Assembly (NCBI GenBank): GCA_964507325.1
Contig: CAZDQL010000022.1
Span: 11,462 to 75,461, forward strand
Source: CAZDQL01 sp964507325
GTDB lineage: Bacteria; Planctomycetota; UBA1135; GCA-002686595
Length of the DNA stretch: 64,000 nucleotides
Direction of reading: 5' to 3'
Shown here: positions 43,464-52,715 of the stretch, in pieces
How the letters are laid out: the number at the start of each line of letters is the position of its first letter
Position numbering within the stretch: position 1 is the first letter of the stretch
Position numbers and translations under genes: made by a program
The notes under the pieces: model-generated
Databases searched by the model: none
The model's input: the letters and a program-made list of their open reading frames with translations, nothing else
Told to the model about the DNA's origin: nothing

Positions 43464-45449
43464 TCAGGAGGAAAGCATCTCGCTGCACATGAGTCGTATC
43501 TCCTCGGAGGGGTCCGCGGCGGCGACCTGTTGGAGCAGGTAGAGGGCCGCTGGGTTCGTGCCCAGCAGCGCCCCCAACCCGAGCACCGTCGCTCGCCGCA
43601 GGTCCGTGCGGGGATGGGCCAGGACCTCGGCTGCCTTGAAGAGAGCCTCCTGGGTCCCGGTGGCGGCGAGCACCTCCGCGGCCAGGCACTGCACGTGCTC
43701 GGAAGCGTCCCCGGTGACGATCTGACCCAGGATCTCAGCCTGCTCGGGGCCGGGGAGTGATCCCAGCGCAGTGACCACCGCCACGCGGACGGGCACTTCC
43801 GGATGCTGGCTGTACGCCGCGACTCGCTCGAGAGCTTGGGGAGAGGCGGTGTTCCCCAGGGCCTGGATCCACGAGCTCAGCATCCCCGAATCGATCGCCT
43901 GCTGTTCGATCGAGAGCAGACTCTCCAGCGGTGCATCCCCCAGCTCGGCCGCCCGCTCTCCACGGCCGAAGGCTCCCATCAGGAGCAGGGAGGTGCTCTT
44001 CAGCTCGGGGGAGAGGTGGTCGTCGCTCAGCAAGCCCCGCACGGCCTCGAAGGTCCCCCGACCGGGTCGCTCGAGGTTGAACATCGCCAATGAGGTCGCC
44101 AGGCGGAATTCCGCTCGGCGGCCGCGGTCGACCATGTAGTCGACCAGCTTCGCCTGACCGGCCGTCGTGTTGGAGTCGGCGAGGCAGTCGAGCAGGGATT
44201 GGGTCAGCGCGCGGGAGTTCCCCGGCATCTCGACCCAGCTCAGGAGCTCGTCGAGACATTCGGGAGAGAGGCGCAGCTTCCAGCTGATCAGGCGACAGAG
44301 CTGGTAGTGCTCAGCGGAGTCGTAGGCCCCAGCATCGGTGAGGGTCAGGAGCTGCGCGAGGAGGTCGCAGAGCTCGACGTCGGCGAGCCTCCTGGCCATT
44401 CTCTCCCGCTTGTGCTCCCGGGCGAGGGTTCCGTCACTCGCGGGACGGATCGGCTCGAACATCCCCTCCCAGTCTTCGGGTGCCGCGAAGTCGCCGGCCT
44501 CGACGCCCACCAGATGGAAGCACAGGGCGCTGTGATTCTCGATGCGCACGTGCAGCCCCTCCAGGTCGTTTCTCTGGGATTCCCGAGTGTCAGCCTCCTC
44601 GATCCACCCGAGGGCGGGATCGAGCAAACAGTGGGCAGCCGCTCGAATCCAAGGCAGCATCTCGAACTCCTGGGTCCCCGGCTGCGCCAGGTAGGCGAAC
44701 TTCTTCTTGTTGATCCGTCGGAGCTCGTTCAAGTTCTCTCGCACCGGCTCTTCGTAGCGCGCTTCGAAGAACCCAGTCGCGTCCTCTTCCCGAGTGGTCC
44801 ACTCCCGCTCCACTCCCTCGGGGACGACGAATTGGAAGCCCGCCATCACGCCGCGGACGATCATCTCCTGTTGACCGCCGAACTCCTCGGGGAAGCGAAA
44901 CCCGGTCTGGGTTCCACCCGAGTTCATGCGCATCAGGGTGCGCTGTCGGAGCGGCTCGATCATGCTCCGCAGCTGCATCGGGTCGGCGCTTTCACCGCTC
45001 GCCCTGGCCGAGAATGTGAGCTCGGGGAATGCGATTCCGACCAGGATCTCGTCTTCGCGCCGGTCGAGCACACTCAGGCGCACCCGACCGGACAGGAGGT
45101 AGTGCAGTTCCTGAGCAGCATCCCCCTCGGTCGAGGTGACGCTGACGCGCGTGTCGTGCTCGAACTCGTAGACGAACGCCTGACCGGCGGCTGCGCTGTA
45201 GGCTCCGCGTCGAGTCCCGAGCCGCGGCGCCGCCCGTCGGGTCGAGGAGTCTCCTCGCCTGGCCGCGTCCAGCATGAACTCCGAGCCCTCGGAGGAGTAC
45301 CCGACCACCGTGGCGCCACGAGCCTCGGGCGCTCCAGAATCACCGACGGGACCGACGAGCTGGGAGAGAAGCGCCAGGAGGCCCAGGACGAGCAGAGCGG
45401 TGAATCCGAGGATCCAGTTCCGGAGAGGGCGGAGAGGGGGGAGTGTCAT
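43464..45449 (-). CDS. Membrane-anchored protein resembling the vitellogenin/MTP N-terminal lipid-binding module
   Basis: 661 residues. One transmembrane helix (about 12-33) anchors it. Residues about 85-260 look like the beta-barrel of the large lipid transfer protein family (vitellogenin_N/LPD_N): FVYEFEHDTRVSV, LLSGRVRLSVLDRREDEIL, LMRMNSGGTQTGFRFPEE, MIVRGVMAGFQFVVPEG, then WTTREEDATGFFEARYEEP, which match the order of conserved motifs in microsomal triglyceride transfer protein. Residues about 350-660 are a helical superhelix with HEAT-like repeats (EVPVRVAVVTALGSL, HPRTDLRRATVLGLGALL). The animal module binds and transfers lipids. The match is judged by eye; the safe call is a HEAT-repeat membrane protein. 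The ATG 45449 is followed downstream by a terminator at 43381. Confidence 0.75.
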   Translation of the reverse strand: MTLPPLRPLRNWILGFTALLVLGLLALLSQLVGPVGDSGAPEARGATVVGYSSEGSEFMLDAARRGDSSTRRAAPRLGTRRGAYSAAAGQAFVYEFEHDTRVSVTSTEGDAAQELHYLLSGRVRLSVLDRREDEILVGIAFPELTFSARASGESADPMQLRSMIEPLRQRTLMRMNSGGTQTGFRFPEEFGGQQEMIVRGVMAGFQFVVPEGVEREWTTREEDATGFFEARYEEPVRENLNELRRINKKKFAYLAQPGTQEFEMLPWIRAAAHCLLDPALGWIEEADTRESQRNDLEGLHVRIENHSALCFHLVGVEAGDFAAPEDWEGMFEPIRPASDGTLAREHKRERMARRLADVELCDLLAQLLTLTDAGAYDSAEHYQLCRLISWKLRLSPECLDELLSWVEMPGNSRALTQSLLDCLADSNTTAGQAKLVDYMVDRGRRAEFRLATSLAMFNLERPGRGTFEAVRGLLSDDHLSPELKSTSLLLMGAFGRGERAAELGDAPLESLLSIEQQAIDSGMLSSWIQALGNTASPQALERVAAYSQHPEVPVRVAVVTALGSLPGPEQAEILGQIVTGDASEHVQCLAAEVLAATGTQEALFKAAEVLAHPRTDLRRATVLGLGALLGTNPAALYLLQQVAAADPSEEIRLMCSEMLSS

Positions 45450-45670
45450 CGGGTGCTCCTTGGGGGATCTGCTCCAGTGCGACCAGCGGGTTCTGGCTGC
45501 ATCAGGGGCAGGCGCGGAGCGCTCGAAGGAGAAAGGCCGAGAATCCGCCGCAGGGGCCCAGAGCGGCCGCTACGGCAGCGTTATGCCCCAAAATGGTGCA
45601 GTTCGGCAGCGCCAGCGCGCCCTGCTGCTCGCCAGCGGGGGCGCCGTCAAGCCCTCACCGGGTCGGGCCC

Positions 45671-48106
45671 CTACGGGTTCCTCGTCCCTCCCCACTTGGG
45701 AGGGCCGCCGGTGGAGCGCCACCCACCGCTTCCCAGCGCCCCGGGGTCGGTGGCCAACCAGATGTCGTACCCCTGATCGGGCAGGTGATTGCCCTGCCAG
45801 GTCACGTACAGGCAGCCCCTGCCGTAGGCGGCCGAGGGGCTGCTCTGCAAGGCGGGGGGCAGATCGTTCCCCACGCTGCGATTGCCGTGGGCCGGCTTGC
45901 CGCTGGCACCGAAGCGCTGGTAGTAGACCTGTGGGTAGTCGCTGCGATAGTCGGTCCACAGGACGGTGAAGGAGGCATCGACATCCACGGCGACTTCGGG
46001 GGAGGTCCTGAGCGCCGGTCCGCTGTCGTCGCTGACCTTGAAGTCGGGACCCAGGGGAGCGCCCAAGGAGTCGAAGCGCCGGGCGTAGATCTCGTACTCA
46101 CCGGAGCGGTTGTCCCTCCAGGCGTAGACCGTGGAGCCTCCGGGATGCATGTCGAGGACGGAGTACCGGCGGTAGGCGACCCCTCCGCTTCCGTCGTTGA
46201 CCTTGAAGATGTCTCCCAGCCGCACGCCCGACGAATCGAAGCTCTGAGCGTAGAGGTTCCAGCCAATCATGTGGCCGTCGTTCTCCGACCAGACGACCGT
46301 GAAGTTGCCGGCACCGTCGATCGCCACGTCCGGAGAGGATTGAGTGGTGCCCGCGGGATCGGTGTTGACGCGGACGTTTCCTCCGAGCGGCGCCCCGGTC
46401 GCGTCGTAGCGCTGCATGAAGACGTCGTAGAAGTCGAAGCGGGAGTCGGCCCAGACCACGACGAACTCGCCCGAGGGGGCCATGGCGAGCTCAATCCCGT
46501 ACTGCGAGCCCTCCGTTCCCTCATTGACCTTGGTGTTCGGCCCGACCGGCAGGCCGTAGGCGTCGTAGAGCTGGAAGAAGACGTCGCTGTAGCTGACACG
46601 CCCGTCGATCCAAGCGACCACCGACTGGCCGGCATCGTTCATGGCGACGTTGGGCTGGCGCTGGTGTACGTCCGTGGCGTCGTCGTTCACGAGCGTCTCG
46701 GCACCCAACGGCGTTCCATCGGAGGCGTAGCGCCGGATGTACACGTCCTCGTGGCCGTCGCGCATGTCCTCCCAGACCACCGCGAAGGCCCCCGAGCCGT
46801 TGGCCGCGATCTCCGGGAACTCCTGATTGCAGGCCGCCACGTCGTCATTGGCGACCGTGGCCGGACCCAGCGGATTGCGGGCGCTGTCGAAGCGCTGCAT
46901 CCCCAGGTCGTACTGCTGCGGCGCCTGGTAGCGGATCGACTCCCAGACGATCGTGGTCTGCTCATAGCCGTCCACGGCGATCGCGGGCGAGTAGAAGCTC
47001 GTGGGGCTGCTCGGCTCGGCCACGAGGACGTTCCGGCCCAAGGGCTGTCCGTCGGAGGCGAACCACTGGCCGAAGATCGAGCGCAGGCCGTCCACGTAGT
47101 CGTGCCAGGAGATGACGAAGGCGTTGGAGGGCCCCAGCGCGACGACGGGGTCCATGTTGTAGATGCCGCCCTGCGCCTCATCCACGCGGAAGTTCGAGCC
47201 GATCAGCGCCCCGGCGGTGCCGACCCTCTGAGCGAAGACGCCGTACGTCCCAGCGTCTCGCTGATCCGCCCAGGTGACGAGCGCGTGATCGTCGTCGCTC
47301 ATCGCCACGTCCGGCCGCTGGTGGTCCATGTCGGTGGCGTCGTCGGACACCCAGAGCGGGTCACCCCAAGGGGTCCCGTCGGACGCGTAGGCGCGCGCGA
47401 AGATCTCCGGGAAGTACAGGTCCACGTCGATCCAGGCGATCGTGAAGGCCCCGTTCGGGCTCATGCCCACGGCCGGCCGGCTGGTGAAGGCGAACTCGGC
47501 GGGGACGTCAACGCGGAAGTTTGAGCCGAGCGGTGCTCCACTGCTGCCGAAGCGCTGAGCGTAGATCGCAGCGTCTCCGCGTGAATCCTCCCAGACCACG
47601 ACGAAGTTGCCCAGGGCGTCGCAGGCGATGTCGGGGTAGCCCTGGACCTCCTCGCCCGCGTCGTCGTTCACGACGAGGCTCGCGCCCAAGGGAGTCCCGG
47701 ACGCATCGAACTGCCGCACGAAGACGTCCGCGTCACCGTTGCGGCTGTCGCTCCAGGTGACGGTGAAGTTGCCCGCGCCATCGACCGCGACGCGCGGGGA
47801 TTCCTCCGAGACCCGCCGGATTGGATCCTCGTTCACCTGTTCGCTCGCAGCGAGCGGCCCACCGTCGGCCCCGAAGAGACGCCAGCGGATGTCGGCCGTG
47901 CCGTTGCGCTCGTCGAGCCAGACCGCCACCAACCCGCCGCTGGGGGTGGCCGCGATCGCCGGTTGGCCCTGATTCAGTCCCAAGCCGACCGTGGCATTGA
48001 CCTGGGTGCTCGGGGACTCTGCAGAGAGTGCGACGCCAGTGGTCAGGCCGCATGCGGCCAGGACTGAGAGCACTCGGCCGCAGGAGGTGAAGGGGAATCG
48101 AAGCAT
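45671..48106 (-). CDS. Exported beta-propeller-like repeat protein
   Basis: 811 residues with a signal peptide (MLRFPFTSCGRVLSVLAACG, cleavage near VALSAES). The rest is about 13 repeats of about 55 residues with the pattern PxVAxxxxGxFVVVWxDxRNGxxDIYxQRFDxxGxPLGxxxxVNDD. This is a surface repeat common in planctomycete and myxobacterial exported proteins, likely beta-propeller blades. No catalytic motif or anchor is seen, and the C-terminus ends in a Gly-rich tail. ATG 48106 starts the signal peptide; the frame is open to 48436, but the extension is not protein-like. Its role (adhesion or ligand binding) is inferred. Confidence 0.83.
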   Translation of the reverse strand: MLRFPFTSCGRVLSVLAACGLTTGVALSAESPSTQVNATVGLGLNQGQPAIAATPSGGLVAVWLDERNGTADIRWRLFGADGGPLAASEQVNEDPIRRVSEESPRVAVDGAGNFTVTWSDSRNGDADVFVRQFDASGTPLGASLVVNDDAGEEVQGYPDIACDALGNFVVVWEDSRGDAAIYAQRFGSSGAPLGSNFRVDVPAEFAFTSRPAVGMSPNGAFTIAWIDVDLYFPEIFARAYASDGTPWGDPLWVSDDATDMDHQRPDVAMSDDDHALVTWADQRDAGTYGVFAQRVGTAGALIGSNFRVDEAQGGIYNMDPVVALGPSNAFVISWHDYVDGLRSIFGQWFASDGQPLGRNVLVAEPSSPTSFYSPAIAVDGYEQTTIVWESIRYQAPQQYDLGMQRFDSARNPLGPATVANDDVAACNQEFPEIAANGSGAFAVVWEDMRDGHEDVYIRRYASDGTPLGAETLVNDDATDVHQRQPNVAMNDAGQSVVAWIDGRVSYSDVFFQLYDAYGLPVGPNTKVNEGTEGSQYGIELAMAPSGEFVVVWADSRFDFYDVFMQRYDATGAPLGGNVRVNTDPAGTTQSSPDVAIDGAGNFTVVWSENDGHMIGWNLYAQSFDSSGVRLGDIFKVNDGSGGVAYRRYSVLDMHPGGSTVYAWRDNRSGEYEIYARRFDSLGAPLGPDFKVSDDSGPALRTSPEVAVDVDASFTVLWTDYRSDYPQVYYQRFGASGKPAHGNRSVGNDLPPALQSSPSAAYGRGCLYVTWQGNHLPDQGYDIWLATDPGALGSGGWRSTGGPPKWGGTRNP

Positions 48107-48768
48107 GGTTGAGCCTCTGACTGCGCGGGGAATCACCGGGGCATCCGATCCGACTGGAGGCCGCGACAGCGCCGCGAAGGCCCGACCGCCGAGCGCCCTC
48201 CCTCTGGGATGTGCCGATTGACCGCAATTGTCATACCAATGCGGTAGGAATGCCCAGTATCCCTGTGTGAGCGCCATCCAGAGCACGGGACGCACGTTCA
48301 GCCCCACTCGGGCACCACTCTCTTTGCAGGAGGATCGCGAAATGCCACCAGGGCGCGCCGGGCATCGCGGGGTTTCGCGTTTTCGTTCTGAACTGCCCCC
48401 CCTCCGTGTGCATCCGGCTGTCGACGCCTCGACCACCGCGTTCTGAACCCACCTCAGGTCCCCCCAGAACCGGCGTTCGCCGGTGCCCGTTCGTCAGCCT
48501 CCCCCAGAGGGCCTGCGCCGGGGGCAGGGCGCCCCAAGTCCTTTGGAGCGAAGAGGCTACGACGAGCGGCCTCGCGAGAAGCACAACGAAGGGGGGCAGT
48601 TCATTCTTGCTCTGCGGCAGGAGGCCCTGCCGGGGGTGGACGATCGTGTTCGGGTGCGCGCGCCGTCCCTCCCGTCGAGGTGGTGTAAGCGGCCCGTGTC
48701 GCGGCGACCGCGGCCAGCCCGATCGCTTACCGTGTGCCGCTTCGGCTCCCTTCCGGGATCGGAACGCC
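48107..48768. other. Divergent intergenic region with repeat copy B
   Basis: 662 bases between two divergent genes. It contains MITE-like copy B (48389-48603). The left part (48107-48388) must hold the promoter of the exported repeat protein, and the right part (48604-48768) that of the efflux adaptor. No clear promoter boxes, RNA gene or small ORF with coding character was recognised. Confidence 0.6.
48389..48603. mobile_element. MITE-like element, copy B
   Basis: 215 bp. The left end 48389-48412 (TGAACTGCCCCCCCTCCGTG and then TGCA) is matched by the reverse complement of 48581-48603 over about 20 of 23 positions. The interior shares blocks with copy A, in the same order: TTCGTCAGCC or TTCGCCAGTC, GGGCCTGC, GCGCCC, AAGTC and TTTG, and TACGA with GAG. 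The copies are diverged inside but conserved at the ends, as expected when a transposase recognises the ends. No ORF of its own. Confidence 0.6.
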
Positions 48769-50466
48769 ATGGCCCAGCGACGTTTGCTCCTCCACCTCCT
48801 CCCGATGTGCTTCGCGGCGCCCGTCGCCTGCTCCGACGTGGACGCCGCCCGCGATCCATCGCTCATCCACACGGTGGCGCGGGGCGACCTCGTCATCACG
48901 GTGCGCGAGCGCGGCGAGCTGCACGCGGCCCAGAACACGCGCGTCACCTCCGAGCTCGAGGGACGCAACACACTCATCTTCCTCGTCCCGGAGGGCTCGG
49001 TCGTGCAGGAGGGGGACAAGCTGGCCGAGCTCGACGCCAGCGAGACGGACGAGAAGGTCACGAGCCAGGCGATCGCGGTCGCCAAGGCGAAGGCCGCTCT
49101 GGAGCAGGCGCGCAAGAACTTCGACATCATGGAGAGGGAGCTCGAGGCGGCCGAGGTGACCGCGCAGAGCCGACTCGAGATCGCCCGCATGCGGGCCGAG
49201 AAGCTGATCGGCCGGGCGCGTCCCGTGAACGAAGGTGCCGCGAGCACGGCGGGCACGAACGGCGAGCTCGTTCAGAAGCTCCAGGCGCTCCTGGACGAGG
49301 AGATGGGCGACGACCCCGAGGCCCAGTCGAAGTACTCGGGGCTCGTGGACCGCGTGCTGGACCTGATCGGGGCCGGGAACCTCGACCTGCAGATGGGCGA
49401 GATGGCCAATCAGATCCTGCAGCAGGTCAACGAGATCAGCCTGGCGCGCGCGGACCTGGAGCTGGCGGCGGAGACGCTGCGGCACACCGAGACGCTCGTG
49501 AACCGCGGATTCGCGACCAAGAACGAGCTGGACCGGGACACGATCAGCTACCAGCGCCAGCTCTCGCAGGACACCCTGGCCTGGAACGGCCTGGAGCTCT
49601 TGATCCACTACACGCTGCCCGAGAGCCGGATCTCCACGCAGCAGGAGGTGCAGAACGCGGAGCTGGCGCTCGCCAGCGTGAAGGCCGCGAACGAGGCGAC
49701 GCGGGTGCGCGAGGCGGCGGAGCTCGAGAGCTCGGAGGCCGAGTTCGCCCTCGCCGAGGAGCGGCTCGCGGAGTGGCGGGTGCAGCTGGAGAGGGCGGTC
49801 ATCCACGCGCCGACCCCGGGCCTCGTCGTGTACGGCCGCTACGACTGGGACGAGCCGGTGTACGAGGGCATGGAGGTGCGCGAGCGGCAGGAGATCATCA
49901 TCCTCCCCGACGTGACCACGATGATCGCGGAGCTCGACGTGCACGAGGCCCAGATCGACAAGGTCGCACCCGGCCAGCCCGCCACGGTGAAAGTCGACGC
50001 GTTTCCCGGCCAGAGCTTCCCGGCGCGCGTGTCCGAGGTCTCGACGCTCCCGAAGCCTTCGCGTCGCAGGGACGTCAAGCTGTACGAGGTGCGGGTCGAG
50101 CTCGACCAGGAAAACGACGATGGCACGCTGCGCCCCGGTATGAACGCCACGGTGGAGATCGCCGTGGGGACCCTGAAGGACGTCCTGACCGTCCCTCTCC
50201 CCGCCCTCGAACGGAGCGGCGACGCGCACCTCGTCTGGAAGGTCGGGCCCGACGGACCCACCGCTTGTCAGGTCGCGCTCGGCGGCAACAACCTCACGCA
50301 CGTCGAGATCGTGGCCGGCCTCGCGAGCGGCGACCGCATCCACCTGGTCCGCCCGCCCGGCGCCGAGCTGCCCGAGGAGGAGGCACTGCGGGTCGGGCTG
50401 TCCGACGCGGACGCTGCGGCGACCGTGGCCGAAGAGGATCCGGAGCCCGCGAGGTCCGACGACTAG
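48769..50466 (+). CDS. HlyD/MacA-type efflux periplasmic adaptor, probable lipoprotein
   Basis: 565 residues. A short hydrophobic N-terminus ends in PVACSD (cysteine at residue 21), which could be a lipobox. Then come a barrel-sandwich half (GDLVITVRERGELHAAQNTRV), a long coiled-coil (about 95-345, with an extra MGDDPEAQSKYSGL-containing insert), the second sandwich half (ERAVIHAPTPGLVVYG), and beta-barrel and membrane-proximal domains (LDVHEAQIDKVAPGQPATVKVDAFPGQ). It links an inner-membrane MacB-type exporter to the outer envelope. The permease gene follows 33 bp downstream. Confidence 0.88.
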   Translation: MAQRRLLLHLLPMCFAAPVACSDVDAARDPSLIHTVARGDLVITVRERGELHAAQNTRVTSELEGRNTLIFLVPEGSVVQEGDKLAELDASETDEKVTSQAIAVAKAKAALEQARKNFDIMERELEAAEVTAQSRLEIARMRAEKLIGRARPVNEGAASTAGTNGELVQKLQALLDEEMGDDPEAQSKYSGLVDRVLDLIGAGNLDLQMGEMANQILQQVNEISLARADLELAAETLRHTETLVNRGFATKNELDRDTISYQRQLSQDTLAWNGLELLIHYTLPESRISTQQEVQNAELALASVKAANEATRVREAAELESSEAEFALAEERLAEWRVQLERAVIHAPTPGLVVYGRYDWDEPVYEGMEVRERQEIIILPDVTTMIAELDVHEAQIDKVAPGQPATVKVDAFPGQSFPARVSEVSTLPKPSRRRDVKLYEVRVELDQENDDGTLRPGMNATVEIAVGTLKDVLTVPLPALERSGDAHLVWKVGPDGPTACQVALGGNNLTHVEIVAGLASGDRIHLVRPPGAELPEEEALRVGLSDADAAATVAEEDPEPARSDD

Positions 50467-50499
50467 CCCCCTCGAGTCCCGAGCGGCACCCCGCGAGCC

Positions 50500-51768
50500 A
50501 TGGTCAAGGGCCATTTCCACACCGTCCGGATAGGAGTCAAGAGCCTCCTGCTGCACAAGCTGCGCTCGCTCCTCACCGTTCTGGGGCTCCTGTTCGGCGT
50601 CTCGTCGGTGATCGCCATGCTCGCGGTTGGCGAGGGTGCGAACTACGAGGCGCTGGAGCAGATCAAGACGCTCGGTCCCACCAACCTCATGGTGCGCAGC
50701 CAGAAGCCGCCGATGAGCGAGGAGGACAGCCAGGGGAGCGGCCGCACGCCTTTCGTGTATGGGCTGAAGTACCTGGACCTGGCGCGCGTCCGCGCGATGT
50801 TCCCTCAGGCCGAGCACGCGGTCGCGGTGCGCGAAACGCTCCAGAACCTGCGCCGCGGCATGTTCTGGACGAGCAGCATCGTCGTCGGCACGGAGCCCGA
50901 GTACCTCGGGATCATGAACCTCTCGCTGGCCGAGGGGCGCTGGATCACGCCGCTCGACGTCGAGCGGCGCGAGAACTGCGCGGTCCTGGGGTCGGGGGCC
51001 AACGCGCTGCTCTTCCCCCTCGAGAACCCGATGGGCAAGAGCTTCCAAGCCGGCGAGACCCGCTTCACGGTGGTCGGCGTCCTCGACGCGGTGGGGCGCG
51101 CGGCGAGCCCCGGCGGCGTACCGCTGGACGAGTGCGTGTTCGTGCCGGTCTCCACGTCGCGCGCGCGCTACGGCGACGAGACGCGGCGCTGGAGCACCGG
51201 GAGCTACGAGCGCACGCGCGTCGAGCTGACCGAGATCAAGCTCAAGCTGCGCTCGATCGACGACGTCATTCCCGCCTCGCTCCTCCTGGCCGGGATCCTG
51301 GAGCTCGGCGAGCGTTCCCAGGACGACGTGAAGATGATCGTGCCGCTCGAGCTCCTGCGGCAGCGCGAGGAGACGGCGCGCATCTTCAACCTCGTGCTCG
51401 GCTCGATCGCCGTGATCTCGCTGCTCGTGGGTGGAATCGGGATCATGAACGTCATGCTCGCGACCGTCACCGAGCGCACGCGCGAGATCGGGATCCGCCG
51501 CGCGCTGGGCGCGAAGAAGCGTCACATCGTCCGCCAGTTCCTGGTCGAGACGGCGGTGCTCTCCGGTTGCGGCGGCGTGCTCGGCGTGGGGCTCGGCCTA
51601 CTCGTCCCCGCCGTGATCACCTCCTCGACGGGGAACCTGACGATTATCCGCCCCGAGCACGTTCTGCTCGCCTTCGGGATCTCCGCTGGCGTCGGCGTGG
51701 TCTTCGGCCTGTATCCCGCTTGGCGCGCCGCGAACATGGACCCCCTCGTCGCGCTGCGGCACGAGTGA
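50500..51768 (+). CDS. MacB-like ABC transporter permease
   Basis: 422 residues with four transmembrane helices: one at the N-terminus (LLHKLRSLLTVLGLLFGVSS) and three at the C-terminus (SIAVISLLVGGIGIMNVMLA, GVLGVGLGLLVPAVI, GISAGVGVVFGLYPAWRA). A large MacB_PCD periplasmic domain sits between them (about 45-290). The coupling-helix signature TERTREIGIRRALGAKKR is present. It exports peptides, lipoproteins or drugs, working with the adaptor upstream. The nucleotide-binding subunit that normally neighbours it is absent: the next gene is an unrelated sugar kinase, so the ATPase must come from elsewhere. Confidence 0.9.
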   Translation: MVKGHFHTVRIGVKSLLLHKLRSLLTVLGLLFGVSSVIAMLAVGEGANYEALEQIKTLGPTNLMVRSQKPPMSEEDSQGSGRTPFVYGLKYLDLARVRAMFPQAEHAVAVRETLQNLRRGMFWTSSIVVGTEPEYLGIMNLSLAEGRWITPLDVERRENCAVLGSGANALLFPLENPMGKSFQAGETRFTVVGVLDAVGRAASPGGVPLDECVFVPVSTSRARYGDETRRWSTGSYERTRVELTEIKLKLRSIDDVIPASLLLAGILELGERSQDDVKMIVPLELLRQREETARIFNLVLGSIAVISLLVGGIGIMNVMLATVTERTREIGIRRALGAKKRHIVRQFLVETAVLSGCGGVLGVGLGLLVPAVITSSTGNLTIIRPEHVLLAFGISAGVGVVFGLYPAWRAANMDPLVALRHE

Positions 51769-51772
51769 GGGC

Positions 51773-52711
51773 ATGTCCGCGAGCCCCCACATCCTGGGCC
51801 TCGACATCGGAGGGACGAAGACCGCGGTCGTCCTCGGTACCGCCGAGGGAGCCGTGCTCTCCCGCAGCTCCTTCGCGACCGAGCCACGGCGGGGATTCGA
51901 GCCGGTGTTCGAAGAGCTCTGTGCGCACGTGCGGGATGGGCTCGCTCGCGCGCAGGCGGACGGGTACGAGGTCGGCTGCCTCTCGGTCTCGATCGGAGGC
52001 CCGCTCGACCTCGAGCGCGGCGTGATCCTCTCCCCTCCGAATCTGCCGCATTGGGACGAGATTCCGCTCCGCGACCTCCTCACCGAGCGCTTCCGTCTCC
52101 CGACCTTCGTCGAGCACGACGGAAACACCGGCGCCTTCGCCGAGTGGCTGTTCGGGGCCGGGCGCGGCGCGCGCAACCTCGTGTTCCTGACGATGGGGAC
52201 CGGCTTCGGCGGTGGGTTGATCCTCGACGGGAGGCTCTACCGCGGCACGAGCAGCCTCGCGGGCGAGGTCGGGCACCTGCGGCTGACCGAAACCGGCCCC
52301 ACCGCCTTCGGCAAAGCCGGCTGCTGGGAGGCCTGGTGCAGTGGTGCGGGGATCGCGCGCTTGGCCTGCGAGCGTCACCCCGCGCGCTGGGCGGCCGGTG
52401 CGATCAGCGCCCACGAGCTCACGCAGCTCGCCCATGCGGGCGACGCGGACGCGCTCGGCGTAATCGACGAAGTGGGCCGCCACCTGGGGCGCGGCCTCGC
52501 CATCCTGCTCGACCTCCTCAATCCCGAAGTGATCGTGATCGGGTCCCTGGGGCACCGGTTGGGCGAGCTGGTGCTGGCGCCCGCCCGCGAGGTTCTCGCC
52601 CAGGACGCCCTGCCGGGAGCGGTCGCCGTATGTCGGGTCGTCCCGGCCGAGCTGGGCGAGAAGCTGGGCGACGTGGCCGCGCTGTGCGCAGCGCTCTGCG
52701 CGCAGCGCTAG
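51773..52711 (+). CDS. ROK-family sugar kinase
   Basis: 312 residues. ATP phosphate loop LGLDIGGTKTAVVLG at residues 8-22, catalytic EHDGNTGAFAEW near 117 with FLTMGTGFGGGLI near 143, and AGEVGHLRL near 165. The ROK zinc motif (CxCGxxGCxE) is reduced: only AFGKAGCWEAW remains, so three-cysteine zinc binding is doubtful. It probably phosphorylates glucose or a related hexose released by the glycosidase gene just downstream on the other strand; the two are convergent with a 4-bp gap. Confidence 0.9.
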   Translation: MSASPHILGLDIGGTKTAVVLGTAEGAVLSRSSFATEPRRGFEPVFEELCAHVRDGLARAQADGYEVGCLSVSIGGPLDLERGVILSPPNLPHWDEIPLRDLLTERFRLPTFVEHDGNTGAFAEWLFGAGRGARNLVFLTMGTGFGGGLILDGRLYRGTSSLAGEVGHLRLTETGPTAFGKAGCWEAWCSGAGIARLACERHPARWAAGAISAHELTQLAHAGDADALGVIDEVGRHLGRGLAILLDLLNPEVIVIGSLGHRLGELVLAPAREVLAQDALPGAVAVCRVVPAELGEKLGDVAALCAALCAQR

Positions 52712-52715
52712 GCTC

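Noticed and set aside
48727..51525. 932-residue minus-strand open frame
   Set aside because: Antisense to the adaptor and permease; low-complexity H/L/R/D composition, no motif.
48483..52025. 1180-residue plus-strand open frame
   Set aside because: Runs through the adaptor, permease and ROK kinase genes in another frame; almost entirely Arg, Gly, Ala and Pro. The three recognised genes explain the region.
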